Counted from the first letter of the stretch, positions 33,094-42,184 are shown. The stretch: DNA of 64,000 nucleotides from Bacillota bacterium (GCA_023460085.1 JAEWRI010000001.1:1-64000); one strand, 5' to 3'. Translations and numbers: made by a program. The notes: a model not told the origin generated them from the sequence alone.

Positions 33094-35818
33094 GCGGCGC
33101 GCCTTTCTTTTTAAACCCTTTGCGTATATTCTTCAGGGCGATTTTCACCTTACGTTTGAGGACGTGCGGCACGATGACCTTCTTCATGTCGAACAGCGAA
33201 ACGCCCTCGCCGTCATACCGGCGGGTCAGCGTAATCGCGTCGAACTTGCACTTGGTGGTGCACTGCCCGCAGCCCACGCACAGGAATTCGTCCACGACGA
33301 CCGCGCCGCATCCAAGGCAGCGCTCCGTTTCCTTCTTCACCTGTTCTTCGGTGAAAGCGCATCGGTTGTCTTTAAAGCCGCATGACGACATTTCGTGTGC
33401 CGCCTGCTGGCGCGGCATGCGGTCGTAGCTGTCCAGCTCCAGCGCTTCCTTGTCCAGCGCCTTGTAATCACGCCGGTCACGTCCCAGCACAAGGCTCTGC
33501 CCCGGCTGCACAAACCGGTGGATGGAAACCGCGCCCTGCTTGCCCGCCGCAATGGCGTCGATGGCAAACTTCGGGCCGGTGTACGCGTCGCCGCCCGCGA
33601 ATATATCCGATTCCGCAGTCTGATAGGTAAACGCGTCGGCTTGTACCGTGCCGTTCTTGTTGCACACCACCTTGGTTCCGGCCAGCAGGCCGCCCCATTC
33701 GATGGACTGCCCGATGGAAAGCAGCACCCAGTCTGCCTCGATGGTAATGGTGTCACTGTCGTCGTAGACGGGAGAGAAGCGGTGGTTCTCGTCGAACACC
33801 GAAGTGCAGCGGCGGAACTTCACGCCCGTGACACGCTCGTCCTCCGTGATGATTTCGGCAGGGCCCCAACCGTTGTTGATGCGGATGCCCTCCTGACGTG
33901 CTTCTTCCGCCTCGTCCGGCGAAGCCGGCATTTCGGCCGCGCTTTCGAGGCACACCATGGATACCTCTTCCGCCTCTACGCGAATCGCGGTGCGTGCCAC
34001 GTCCACCGCGACATTGCCGCCGCCGATGACGACCACCTTACCGGGCAGCTTGACCGCCTCACCCAGATTCACACGGCGCACAAAGTCGATGCCGGAGAGC
34101 ACGCCCTGAGCGTCTTCACCCGGTATGTCCAAACGGCGTCCGCCCTGAGCGCCCACCGCGATATAAAATGCCTCAAAGCCCTGCCCGCGCAGCGCGTCAA
34201 TCGAGACGTCTTGTCCGACCTCGATGCCTGTTTTGAACTCCACGCCCAGCGCGCGCAGCACATCAATCTCCGCCTCCACGACGTCCTTTTGCAGACGGAA
34301 CGAAGGGATGCCGAAAGTGAGCATGCCGCCCAGCTTGTTCTGTTTCTCAAATACCGTGACACGGTAGCCGTCTATCGCGAGGTAATACGCGCACGAAAGG
34401 CCCGCGGGCCCCGCGCCCACCACGGCGATTTTCTTTCTGTATTCGTGGCGCTTCGCGGGTACAAACCGCCTGTCCTCATTAAGGTCCTGGTCCGCGATAA
34501 ACTTCTTAATTTCATCAATCGCAATGGGTTCGTCAATATCGCCGCGGGTACAGGCCGACTCACATCGCCGGTTGCAGATGCGCCCGCATACCGCAGGGAA
34601 CGGATTTTCCTTCTTTATCAGCTCCAGCGCTTCGGTATAGCGCCCCTGCGCGGCGAGCTTGATGTAGCCCTGTATCGCGATATGCGCCGGACATTCGGTT
34701 TTGCAGGGCGCGGTGCCGGTATCGACCACATTCCTGCGGTTCGTGCGGTATTCGGTGTTCCAGCGCTCCGGCGTCCACTCGGTATCGCGCGGCGTGTCCT
34801 CGCGGACAATCTTATCTACCACCGGCTTGCTGGAGCAAACCTTTTGGCCCAGTTGCAGCGCGTTCACCGGGCAGTTCTCCACACACTGCCCGCAGGCCAC
34901 GCATTTGTCGCGGTCCACCTGCGAAATATAGTTGGAGCGTACCATATCGGCGTTGATAAACATCTCCGCCGTGCGCATGGAAAAGCAGCCGCAGCCGCAG
35001 CAGTTGCAGATGGCGTGCGTTTTGCCGTCGCCGTCGAGATTCGGTATCTCATGCATCAGGCCGTTTTCTTCCGCGCGGCGCAGTATCTCGTATACCTCTT
35101 CCTTTTGAACCTGACGGCCGCGCCCGGTGCGGATATAGTATTCGGCCGCGTGGCCCATCTGGATGCACATGTCCTCCTTCAGGTGGCCGCAGCCCTCGCC
35201 CATGATTTCTCGCGCGGTGCGGCACGAGCAGTTGGACACGGAAAATATATCGTGTTCTTCGATATGCTTGGAAAGCTCCTCGTAAGAGGCGCGGCGGCTC
35301 TCCCCGTCAATCGCTTTTTCGATGGGGATGACGCGCATGAGCCCGATGCCCACCGGCGTCATACCTGCGGTCTTCGCTCCGCGGACGCGCCCGTAGGCTT
35401 CAAACGCCTCGGCAATCTGCGGGTATTTCTTCGGGTTCGTGGGATGGTTGGTCATCATCTCCATAATGCCGGGCACCCATGTGTCGTACCAGAAGGTATC
35501 CTTGCCGCCAATGGTGTTGACGAAGCATACGCCCGCGTCGGCCAGCTCCAGCAGCAGGCGGTGGCATTCCTCGGCGGGTTTGCCCGTGCGCTCGGCCACG
35601 GTTTCCGCGGTCACTTTCTCGCGTATCGCCATGGTCATGCAGGCCTCGGCCATATCGTCCGTAACGACTGGCTCGAGTATCAGATATTCCGGCGCTTCGT
35701 AGTCGTAAGCGTCCTTCGCGCCGGGCTTCTTCCGCCCGATATGGTTGGCAAGCGCCAGTATCTTAGGGTTGCCCTCGCGCTTCGTTGCTCCCGCTGTGTT
35801 CGTTATTGTTTCCGCCAT
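33086..35818 (-). CDS. Large Fe-S/FAD oxidoreductase (GltD/NfnB-like core with extra ferredoxin domains)
   Basis: The 910-residue protein has three parts. The N-terminal 300 residues carry clustered cysteines (SNCSCRTAREIMGEGCGH, CNCCGCGC) and a 4Fe-4S motif CVACGQCVENCP. The middle is a GltD-like module with CKTECPAHIAIQGYI and CGRICNRRCESACTRG, then FAD-binding VVGAGPAGLSCAYYLA and NAD(P)-binding VVIGGGNVAVDVART. The end has CLGCGAVVVDEFLCVGCGQC. It should pass electrons between a pyridine nucleotide and Fe-S centres; the partner is unknown. It lies between hypB and hypA, with an AAGGAGG ribosome binding site. Confidence 0.88.
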   Translation of the reverse strand: MAETITNTAGATKREGNPKILALANHIGRKKPGAKDAYDYEAPEYLILEPVVTDDMAEACMTMAIREKVTAETVAERTGKPAEECHRLLLELADAGVCFVNTIGGKDTFWYDTWVPGIMEMMTNHPTNPKKYPQIAEAFEAYGRVRGAKTAGMTPVGIGLMRVIPIEKAIDGESRRASYEELSKHIEEHDIFSVSNCSCRTAREIMGEGCGHLKEDMCIQMGHAAEYYIRTGRGRQVQKEEVYEILRRAEENGLMHEIPNLDGDGKTHAICNCCGCGCFSMRTAEMFINADMVRSNYISQVDRDKCVACGQCVENCPVNALQLGQKVCSSKPVVDKIVREDTPRDTEWTPERWNTEYRTNRRNVVDTGTAPCKTECPAHIAIQGYIKLAAQGRYTEALELIKKENPFPAVCGRICNRRCESACTRGDIDEPIAIDEIKKFIADQDLNEDRRFVPAKRHEYRKKIAVVGAGPAGLSCAYYLAIDGYRVTVFEKQNKLGGMLTFGIPSFRLQKDVVEAEIDVLRALGVEFKTGIEVGQDVSIDALRGQGFEAFYIAVGAQGGRRLDIPGEDAQGVLSGIDFVRRVNLGEAVKLPGKVVVIGGGNVAVDVARTAIRVEAEEVSMVCLESAAEMPASPDEAEEARQEGIRINNGWGPAEIITEDERVTGVKFRRCTSVFDENHRFSPVYDDSDTITIEADWVLLSIGQSIEWGGLLAGTKVVCNKNGTVQADAFTYQTAESDIFAGGDAYTGPKFAIDAIAAGKQGAVSIHRFVQPGQSLVLGRDRRDYKALDKEALELDSYDRMPRQQAAHEMSSCGFKDNRCAFTEEQVKKETERCLGCGAVVVDEFLCVGCGQCTTKCKFDAITLTRRYDGEGVSLFDMKKVIVPHVLKRKVKIALKNIRKGFKKKGAPHA

Positions 35819-35839
35819 ATTTGCCGCCTCCTTGCAGTA

Positions 35840-36511
35840 TTATACGTTCCGCCACGCCAGCACTTCGCCGCGCAGCCATGCCGCCCATTCATCCAGGCCT
35901 TCGCCCGAGCGCGCGCTGATGGGTATCACCTTCGCGCCGGGATTGAGCTTCTTCACGCGTTCCCGTACCGCGTCGAGGCTGAACTCGAAATAAGGCAGCA
36001 CGTCAATTTTATTGACCAGCACGACATCGCATATGGTGAACATCAGCGGGTATTTGAGCGGCTTGTCGTCGCCCTCGGGTACGGAAAGTATCATGGCGTT
36101 CTTCGCCGAACCGGTATCAAACTCCGCCGGACAGACGAGGTTCCCGACGTTCTCGAGAATCGCGAGGTTGATACCCTCTACTCCCAAGCCCTCAAGTCCC
36201 TGACGCGTCATGCCCGCGTCCAGATGACACATGCCGCCCGTATGCAGCTGAATTACCTTCACGCCGGTTTCCTGTATCGCGCGCGCGTCCACATCCGAAT
36301 CGATGTCGGCCTCCATCACGCCGATGGAGAATTCGTCCTTCAGCCGCGCAATGGTACCGCGCAGTGTGGTTGTCTTGCCCGCGCCGGGCGACGACATCAG
36401 GTTCAGCAGGAACACGCCCCGCGCCTTCATCTCTTCGCGCAGGCGCTCCGCCTCGCGGTCGTTGCTTTCAAACACGCTCTGTTTAATTTCCAGTATACGA
36501 AATTCGTTCAT
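35840..36511 (-). CDS. hypB: Nickel-insertion GTPase HypB
   Basis: HypB is a GTPase that drives nickel transfer into metalloenzymes. The 223-residue protein has the P-loop SSPGAGKTT near residue 41, the metal/GTP switch DIDSDVDA, VGNLVCPAEFD and the base-recognition NKID. It lacks the histidine-rich nickel-storage stretch at the N-terminus. The gene sits 35 bases after the membrane-protein gene and 21 bases before the oxidoreductase gene, with AAAGGAG before its ATG. Confidence 0.93.
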   Translation of the reverse strand: MNEFRILEIKQSVFESNDREAERLREEMKARGVFLLNLMSSPGAGKTTTLRGTIARLKDEFSIGVMEADIDSDVDARAIQETGVKVIQLHTGGMCHLDAGMTRQGLEGLGVEGINLAILENVGNLVCPAEFDTGSAKNAMILSVPEGDDKPLKYPLMFTICDVVLVNKIDVLPYFEFSLDAVRERVKKLNPGAKVIPISARSGEGLDEWAAWLRGEVLAWRNV

Positions 36512-36546
36512 ATGCCACTCCTTTATGCGGCGCGCTACCGCATCGG

Positions 36547-37530
36547 TTATTGCGCCAGCTGCTTGATGGAACTGTATTCCTTCAGGTCGGTATAAAGCTC
36601 TGCCTTATAGGGGTTGCGGTGCGTCTTGCGCGCCTTGTAAATCATGTAGACCAGCACCGCGACATTCGCCGCGAGCGCCAAAAAGCTGACGATAAAGTAA
36701 ATAGTCGGGTTATACGTGGAGTCCACGCGGAACATGCCCGCGTCCTGAAACAGGGGAAACGTCTGCGCAAACATGCACCACATCGCCAGCGTCTGCGCCC
36801 GGTGCTGCAGCCACGCGCCCTTGCCCACCGTGAACGCGCAGAGCGTGGGCGCAAGCAGCAGCGCAAGCCCACAATACCAAGAATGGTTCGGCAGGCAGTT
36901 GTAGGTGTACGCGAAGTTCCACAGGTCGTACGCGATAATCCAGAACCACAGCATATCCGGCCAGAGCATGTCGCGGCTGCCGTCCTTCTTGGTGACTTTT
37001 CGAATGCAGATGCCAAACCAGCCCGTGATGGTGATAATGTTCAGTATGCCTGCGATGGCGTTCATGTAGTTCCATGAGCCGCCCATCAGCATGACTGCGG
37101 AGTCGGCGGTTTTATCCAGCCCCGCCACCGCGTATTCTATGCCCACCTCAATATCGCGCGCGCAGGCTTCAAGTATGTTGATAGCCAGTATCAGCGGCGG
37201 AAAACAGAGTGCGATTTTGTTATCGGACAAGCGCCATGTGCTGCCGTCTTTCCGCGTGCCGTGCAGATGGCGGATGCACCAGAAGCCGATACAGCCGGCT
37301 GTGGAGGAATAAACCTTCATAAGGTGGAACCAGTCGGTGTAAGTGCTGTCTTTGAGTACCGTAAACCACAGCGCGGACAGCACAACGGGCAGCACCACAA
37401 AAAAGGCGAACCCCACCCATTTAAACCGCCGAGAAATCTCGTTGAGCGCGAACAGCGCTGAAAAAACGCAGAGCCATACCAACAGCGACGAAACGACGGT
37501 CGCACCTTCCGCATAATTGAATGTAAACAT
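36547..37530 (-). CDS. Polytopic membrane protein, DUF5692-like
   Basis: The 327-residue protein has eight or nine predicted membrane helices, for example VVSSLLVWLCVFSALFALNE, WVGFAFFVVLPVVLSALWF and YFIVSFLALAANVAVLVYMI. Conserved aromatic/polar loops include WNYMNAIAGILN and YDLWNFAYTYNCLPNHSWYC. I recognise it as DUF5692-like, a family without assigned function. As first gene of the hypB-oxidoreductase-hypA operon it could be a transporter for the metal or the substrate, an inference from position only. Confidence 0.75.
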   Translation of the reverse strand: MFTFNYAEGATVVSSLLVWLCVFSALFALNEISRRFKWVGFAFFVVLPVVLSALWFTVLKDSTYTDWFHLMKVYSSTAGCIGFWCIRHLHGTRKDGSTWRLSDNKIALCFPPLILAINILEACARDIEVGIEYAVAGLDKTADSAVMLMGGSWNYMNAIAGILNIITITGWFGICIRKVTKKDGSRDMLWPDMLWFWIIAYDLWNFAYTYNCLPNHSWYCGLALLLAPTLCAFTVGKGAWLQHRAQTLAMWCMFAQTFPLFQDAGMFRVDSTYNPTIYFIVSFLALAANVAVLVYMIYKARKTHRNPYKAELYTDLKEYSSIKQLAQ

Positions 37531-37605
37531 CCTTTTGTCTCCTTATGAATAAAGTTAGGGACTGTCCGCAGTATATTCGCAGCTGCGCTTTTTGCGACGG
37601 AGTTG

Positions 37606-37665
37606 TGGACATACCAACATAAAATAGATTGTTAATATATTAACATTCTGTTTTATATGTGTCAA
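37606..37665 (-). promoter_or_regulatory. Promoter of the hyp operon with FadR-like operator
   Basis: On the minus strand TTGACA (37660-37665) and TAATAT (37637-37642) are 17 bp apart. TGGTATGTCCA (37606-37616), inside the larger dyad GTTGGTATGTCCACAAC, lies just downstream of the expected start site. It resembles the TGGT-N3-ACCA site in front of the divergent GntR gene. Confidence 0.65.
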
Positions 37666-37714
37666 TCATTATCGCGTTCTTGCCCTTAATCTTGGGTTTT
37701 TCATGCTCCCATCA

Positions 37715-37769
37715 TTGCTTTTTACATCAATAATGAGTATAATCACGTTTGTGGTCATTGGTTCTACCA
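37715..37769 (+). promoter_or_regulatory. Promoter and operator of the GntR gene
   Basis: TTGCTT (37715-37720) and TATAAT (37738-37743) are 17 bp apart. The perfect dyad TGGT-TCT-ACCA (37759-37769) follows at about +10 to +20. FadR-subfamily GntR proteins bind sites of the TGGT-N3-ACCA kind, so autoregulation is likely. Confidence 0.7.
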
Positions 37770-37801
37770 GTATCAATCGTGCGGTTATGGAGGATTTGCT
37801 C

Positions 37802-38506
37802 ATGGAGTTTACGAAGCTGAGCGCGCCGACGCTGAAAGAATTGTTCGTGCGTGAAATGGAGTCCATGATATTGTCGGGTCGTTTGCCTGTGGGTACGCAG
37901 CTGCCGCCGGAGCGGGAGCTTGCCGCTTCCATGCAGGTAAGCCGCGCAGTGGTCAACGCGGGCGTCGTGGAGCTGGCGCGCAAGGGCTTTCTGGTGATTC
38001 GCCCCCGCATCGGCACGTTCGTCGCCGACTACCGCCGGGACGGCACCATCGAAACGTTCCTCGCCATCGTGTCGTATAACGGCGGCATGCTGCGCCGCGA
38101 GGAAGTCCGCTCCATACTGGAGCTTCGCATCGCGCTGGACACCCTCGCCGTGGAGCTGTGCGCGGAGCGCATCACGAACGACGAGCTGGCCCAGCTGCGC
38201 GCAAGCACCGAGGCCATCGGACGCGCGCAAACCCCCGACGAAGCGGTTCGCAACGCCTTTGCGTTTCAGCACCATCTTGCCTTCTTCTCCGGCAACGCGT
38301 TTCTGCCCGTGATATTCAGCTCGTTTAAGGCCCTGACGCACACGCTTTGGCTGCATTTCTGTTCGCTGTACGGCGTTTCCGCGCTGTACGAAAACACCCA
38401 CGCGCTGTGCGAAGCCCTTGAAAAGCGCGACTTTGACGGCGCTATCCGCTGCCTTACGGCTACGCTGCAACGAAGCATCACCGGAGACCGCCCCATCTAT
38501 TACTGA
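37802..38506 (+). CDS. GntR-family (FadR subfamily) transcriptional regulator
   Basis: The 234-residue protein has the GntR winged helix at the N-terminus (LPVGTQLPPERELAASMQVS and VSRAVVNAGVVELARKGFL) and a helical FCD ligand-binding domain (ILELRIALDTLAVELCAERI, HHLAFFSGN). FCD domains usually bind small carboxylic acids with a metal. The start is the ATG at 37802 with GGAGG eight bases before it; the frame is open from 37703. It is divergent from the hyp operon, and similar TGGT-N3-ACCA-type sites face both genes, so it probably controls both. Confidence 0.88.
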   Translation: MEFTKLSAPTLKELFVREMESMILSGRLPVGTQLPPERELAASMQVSRAVVNAGVVELARKGFLVIRPRIGTFVADYRRDGTIETFLAIVSYNGGMLRREEVRSILELRIALDTLAVELCAERITNDELAQLRASTEAIGRAQTPDEAVRNAFAFQHHLAFFSGNAFLPVIFSSFKALTHTLWLHFCSLYGVSALYENTHALCEALEKRDFDGAIRCLTATLQRSITGDRPIYY

Positions 38507-38525
38507 GACATTTGCCGGTAAACGA

Positions 38526-38696
38526 AAAGCCCTGCGATGCAGGGCCCAGAGTGTCAATAAAGTACCTTTGTGTCATTCTGAGGGCGCATAGCACCCGAAG
38601 AATCTTCTCGTATTAAGCCATTTAAAGATGCTTCGCCTTTGGCTCAGCATGACATAACAGGCTTTTTCGACAGCCTGAGCCCTGCGATGCAGGGCC
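38526..38696. repeat. Interspersed inverted-repeat element flanked by duplicated hairpins
   Basis: The element TGTCATTCTGAG...CTCAGCATGACA (38571-38654, 84 bp) has near-perfect inverted ends and the GAAGAATCT interior familiar from a non-coding repeat dispersed in many bacterial genomes. On either side stands AGCCCTGCGATGCAGGGCC, at about 38528-38546 and 38678-38696. The flanking hairpins may be end points for transcription of the two convergent genes, though no clear T-run follows. A third dyad CAGGCT/AGCCTG is at about 38658-38677. No gene is seen between 38507 and 38725. Confidence 0.7.
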
Positions 38697-38725
38697 TTCG
38701 GCATGTTTTCTTCGTATGAATCAGG

Positions 38726-39526
38726 TTACTCAAACAGGAAAGCCATCAGGGCGTCTGTATCGGCGTAATCCGGAATGAGCATATCCGCCCCGGCCTGGGT
38801 AAGCCGCCGCGCTTTCCACTCGTCCATCCCCACGTGCCCGTCTTCGCTGGACGCCACGCCCACCGCGAAGCCGCCCGCTTCCTTTACGTTTTCGATTTCC
38901 ACGAACCCGTCGCCGAACCCCAGCAGAGCGTCTCCGCTGAGACTATTGGAGGACATGATGCGTCGGATGACCTCGCGCTTGGAAGTACGGTTGTCGTCGT
39001 CGCGTGCGCCGTATATGCCGCCGTTGAAGTATTCGTCCACACGTGTGAGCTTTGCTTCGTTAAGCACATACGGTTCGTCGGTGCCGCTCGCGAGGTACAG
39101 CGTTACGTCCCTCTTGCGCAGCGCCTCCAGCAGTGCGTGCGTTCCGCGCACCACATGGTTCAATACCGGCAGACTGCCGTCCGCCAGCCCGTCGATGCGG
39201 TGATGTATCTTTTCCAGCAGCCGCCGGTTATACTCCTGCTTGTATTCCAGAGGCGCAAGCGGCATGCCGCCGCGCTTTTGTATCTCGTTTGCCAGCTCGA
39301 TGCACTGGTAAATGGTCTGTTTCCCGGTGGTCAGATCCACAAAATCATGCACACACCTTGTTACGTCTTCCCGGGCTTCCGCTCCGGGCGTTTCCATCAG
39401 CACCTCCACGAAGTATGGCTTCATGACGTCCTGCCAGCCTGCCCGGACGAGGCTGAGCGTTCCGTCAAAATCGAACAGCGCGTGTTTGAACTTTCCCCTT
39501 GTCGCATCCTGATGCAATATTACCAC
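38726..39526 (-). CDS. HAD-superfamily phosphatase
   Basis: The 266-residue protein has HAD motif I FDFDGTLSLV near residue 18, motif II in LYLASGTDEPY, and motif IV in LLGFGDGFVEIENVK. A long helical cap separates motifs I and II, as in C1-type sugar-phosphate phosphatases. It is not the GmhB type. It is the last gene of the long sugar operon, separated by 24 bases from the epimerase gene, and probably dephosphorylates a pathway intermediate. Confidence 0.85.
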   Translation of the reverse strand: MVILHQDATRGKFKHALFDFDGTLSLVRAGWQDVMKPYFVEVLMETPGAEAREDVTRCVHDFVDLTTGKQTIYQCIELANEIQKRGGMPLAPLEYKQEYNRRLLEKIHHRIDGLADGSLPVLNHVVRGTHALLEALRKRDVTLYLASGTDEPYVLNEAKLTRVDEYFNGGIYGARDDDNRTSKREVIRRIMSSNSLSGDALLGFGDGFVEIENVKEAGGFAVGVASSEDGHVGMDEWKARRLTQAGADMLIPDYADTDALMAFLFE

Positions 39527-39550
39527 AGCTGCGCTCTCTTTCGTTGATGA

Positions 39551-40429
39551 TTACCGTAAAACCTTGATGCCCCACACGTTGGTATACTCTTCGCCGGGCG
39601 GCAGCGCGACGAGCCCCGGCGCGGTGCTCAAATCCTCCACCACGCCCTTGCGCGCAGGCAGCGACACCCAGGGCTCGATACAGACATACAGCGCGTCGGA
39701 ATGCGGTTTGTGCCACAACCCAAGGTAAGGCATGTCCGGGAAATCGACCGCGACCGCTTTGCCGCCGCCCCGGCATTTCAGCGTAACCCTTCTGTCCATT
39801 CCCTTCAGTATGACCGCGTCGTCGTCGAACAGGGCATGACTCAGCGGCAGGCAGCGTCCGTCTTCCAGCGAAAGCGCGCTGTCCGCGTCCGTTACGAAGC
39901 AGTCATCCGACATTCCCACACGCATGGGGTTGCACGGGCTGCCAAACTCGATGCAATAGTCCTCGAACTTCCGTCCAGCCTCCAGCGGTACGCGGAAACC
40001 CGGATGCCCGCCGATGCCGAAATACATGGTATCCCTGCTGCTGTTAAAAACGCGGAATGCGATTTCGAGCCTTGACCCGCGCAGCGTGTACTCCGCGCGC
40101 AGCACAAACGCGAACGGGTATGCCTTCCGCGTCTCCTCGCTGTCCCGCAGCTCAAACGTTATGCAGTCCCCAGCGCGGGACACCACGGCCATTTCACCGT
40201 CTTTGAGGAATCCGTGGATGTCCATCCCATACGACTGCCCGCGATACGTATACCGTCGTTCCGTCAGCCTGCCCACGTACGGAAAGAGGTTGATGGCACG
40301 CCCCGACCAATACGCGGGGTCTCCCTGCCAGATGTATTCCAGCCCGTCCGCGTCGCGTATGGACTGGATTTCCGCGCCACGGGCCGCTATCTCCACGGTC
40401 AGCGCGGCGTTGCTTATGACCTCGTTCAT
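39551..40429 (-). CDS. Aldose 1-epimerase family protein
   Basis: The 292-residue beta-rich protein resembles the YihR/LacX branch of galactose mutarotase-like proteins: EIQSIRDADGLEYIWQGDP at the start, IGGHPGFRVPL with the conserved histidine, and IEPWVSLPA. It would interconvert alpha and beta anomers of the imported sugar. The frame is open to 40462 but the ATG at 40427-40429 overlaps the isomerase stop (ATGA) and fits the family start. Confidence 0.87.
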   Translation of the reverse strand: MNEVISNAALTVEIAARGAEIQSIRDADGLEYIWQGDPAYWSGRAINLFPYVGRLTERRYTYRGQSYGMDIHGFLKDGEMAVVSRAGDCITFELRDSEETRKAYPFAFVLRAEYTLRGSRLEIAFRVFNSSRDTMYFGIGGHPGFRVPLEAGRKFEDYCIEFGSPCNPMRVGMSDDCFVTDADSALSLEDGRCLPLSHALFDDDAVILKGMDRRVTLKCRGGGKAVAVDFPDMPYLGLWHKPHSDALYVCIEPWVSLPARKGVVEDLSTAPGLVALPPGEEYTNVWGIKVLR

Positions 40430-41115
40430 TTCCGGCCCAGCACACTGTCGTATTCGTTGCACAGCACGTAAACCAGCGCTTCGTCTTCCTCCACCTCGGC
40501 AAAGCGGGCTACCTTCTCGTAGAAGTGGTTATCCGTCCGGTCATCGTTGATGGAGGATACTTCGCCCACCACCACGTCGCCATAGCCTTCTTTCGCGCCG
40601 AATATATGGTACATTCTCGGCGTCAGCGATACGCTGTGCCCCGGCGCAACGAGGAATTCCTCCCCCGCGCCCACGGTACGCTTCAGCCCGTCGCAGTAAA
40701 CCGTCACATCCGACTTTCGATCCGGCTCGTCGTCCGGCAGCGCGTTATAGAGCTGCATGTACATCATGCCGCCGCCGCGGTTGATGATGTCCTCCGTCTT
40801 GCAGGTGTGGAAGTGCATGGGCAGGCGCTGCCCCTCGTACAGCGGTATCACCTTCTCCGCGTAGGGCGTGCCCGCCGAGTTATCCAGCGCGCCGTTGCGC
40901 AGCGTGAACAGCACGCTCCCGATGCGCCGGAAGTCCCCCATGCCGTAGTCGGTGATGTCCCAGCCGAGCATCACCTTGCGAACGATGTCCAGTTTGTCCG
41001 CGTTGCTTTCCCAGTCCTTCACCGTCCACTCGGCAAACTCAGGCAGATAGAAATGGTGCTTCGCAAGCAGCTCCCTTGCCCAACGGACCGCCGCCTGTAT
41101 TTCGGATCGCTTCAT
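40426..41115 (-). CDS. D-lyxose ketol-isomerase family protein
   Basis: The 229-residue cupin-type protein matches the D-lyxose isomerase (YdaE-like) family. Metal ligands are visible in PMHFHTCKTEDIINRGGG (His-x-His and Glu) and in MYHIFGA. Members isomerise D-lyxose/D-xylulose and D-mannose/D-fructose; a related aldose is the likely substrate here. It lies 13 bases after a URO-D-type gene and overlaps the epimerase gene by four bases. Confidence 0.87.
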   Translation of the reverse strand: MKRSEIQAAVRWARELLAKHHFYLPEFAEWTVKDWESNADKLDIVRKVMLGWDITDYGMGDFRRIGSVLFTLRNGALDNSAGTPYAEKVIPLYEGQRLPMHFHTCKTEDIINRGGGMMYMQLYNALPDDEPDRKSDVTVYCDGLKRTVGAGEEFLVAPGHSVSLTPRMYHIFGAKEGYGDVVVGEVSSINDDRTDNHFYEKVARFAEVEEDEALVYVLCNEYDSVLGRK

Positions 41116-41128
41116 GATTATATCTCCT

Positions 41129-42184
41129 TTAGATGTTGTCTCCGCGCAGTTGTCTTACCGTGCTGACCATCGCCGCGTACCCTTCATGCGGCACATACTC
41201 CGGTATGGAATTGCCGGAACCCAGCGCCACACCGCCGGGTTTTTCCATGGCAACATTATACACCCGTCCCACGTATTGTGCAATCTCCTCGCTGCTCCGG
41301 CTGCAAAGCACATCCGTGTCGACACCGCCGAAATTGCCGATGCGCGCACCGTAACGCGCTATCCATGTATCAAAAGGCGCGATGGCATCCTCGTTGGAAT
41401 GCTTGGCGTCAATTCCTGCCACATCGATGAGATCATCCATAATGTCGAATATGCACCCGCAGCTGTGCAATAAAAACGGCTTGCCGAAGGAATGGATGCT
41501 TTCTATCAGCCGCTTGTAGTGCGGCACCAGCAGCCGCCGGATGTCCGTCGCGGGCAGCAGCGTCTGCGAGCGGAAGCCCAGGTCGTCACCGAAGCGGCAC
41601 ACGCAGTAATCATCCGCGAACTCCTCCAGAAACCGCCGCCAGATGGCTTCCATCATATCGGCCACGGCCTCGAATATCGCCTCGTACAGCCCGGGATCGT
41701 CCACCGACAGATAGCAGAGCGGCTCGTATCCGCACAAATCCTGTACCATCTCGAATATGCCGTTGCCCGGCCCGCCGATGGCTTTCATGCCCTCGGGCAT
41801 CGCCCGGCTCAGCGCCCGGTAGTCCTCGCGGAACATCTCGAAGTACCGGTCCGGCATCTGTTTCCATGGGTAGCTTTCGAAGTCTTCCTTTGTCTGTATC
41901 ACCGGGTCGATATGCCGGTACAGCGCGCCGCTTCCCGGCAGCGCCTTGGTAATCACCTGCTCGAACGAAACCGTGTCGTACCCCATCGTCAGAAAAAAGC
42001 CCGCATAGTGGCGGAAGAACTCCGCCTTGTCCGCAGCCGTTCCGTCTATCATGCGCGCAAACTCCCGCCCGAGTATGCGCTCCATCACTTCTTCTGAGAT
42101 GATGTGCTCGTACAGCGGAATGCGCTTGGGCTTCTCATTCCTTGCCGCAGCCACGATGTTGCGGTAATCCGGTTCGAACCTCAT
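41129..42184 (-). CDS. URO-D-family protein (MtaA/CmuA-like), paralogue 5
   Basis: The 351-residue TIM-barrel protein belongs to the uroporphyrinogen decarboxylase superfamily. The likely zinc site is LLHSCGCIFDIMDDL, followed by a further cysteine in GVDTDVLCSR, giving an H-x-C-xn-C pattern as in MtaA methyltransferases. The frame is open to 42223, but ATG 42184 has GGAGG six bases upstream. It is the most distal of five URO-D-like genes in this operon. Heme synthesis is unlikely given the sugar neighbours; methyl transfer or an unknown lyase reaction is possible. Confidence 0.85.
   Translation of the reverse strand: MRFEPDYRNIVAAARNEKPKRIPLYEHIISEEVMERILGREFARMIDGTAADKAEFFRHYAGFFLTMGYDTVSFEQVITKALPGSGALYRHIDPVIQTKEDFESYPWKQMPDRYFEMFREDYRALSRAMPEGMKAIGGPGNGIFEMVQDLCGYEPLCYLSVDDPGLYEAIFEAVADMMEAIWRRFLEEFADDYCVCRFGDDLGFRSQTLLPATDIRRLLVPHYKRLIESIHSFGKPFLLHSCGCIFDIMDDLIDVAGIDAKHSNEDAIAPFDTWIARYGARIGNFGGVDTDVLCSRSSEEIAQYVGRVYNVAMEKPGGVALGSGNSIPEYVPHEGYAAMVSTVRQLRGDNI

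Noticed and set aside
32752..36511. A hydrogenase operon
   Set aside because: Only HypA and HypB are present; no hydrogenase subunit with the nickel-binding CxxC pairs and no HypCDEF is encoded in the window.
33395..36595. A 1066-codon open frame on the plus strand opposite the oxidoreductase and hypB
   Set aside because: It is a shadow of GC-rich minus-strand genes: no ribosome binding site, no recognisable domain, and the minus-strand proteins carry clear motifs throughout.
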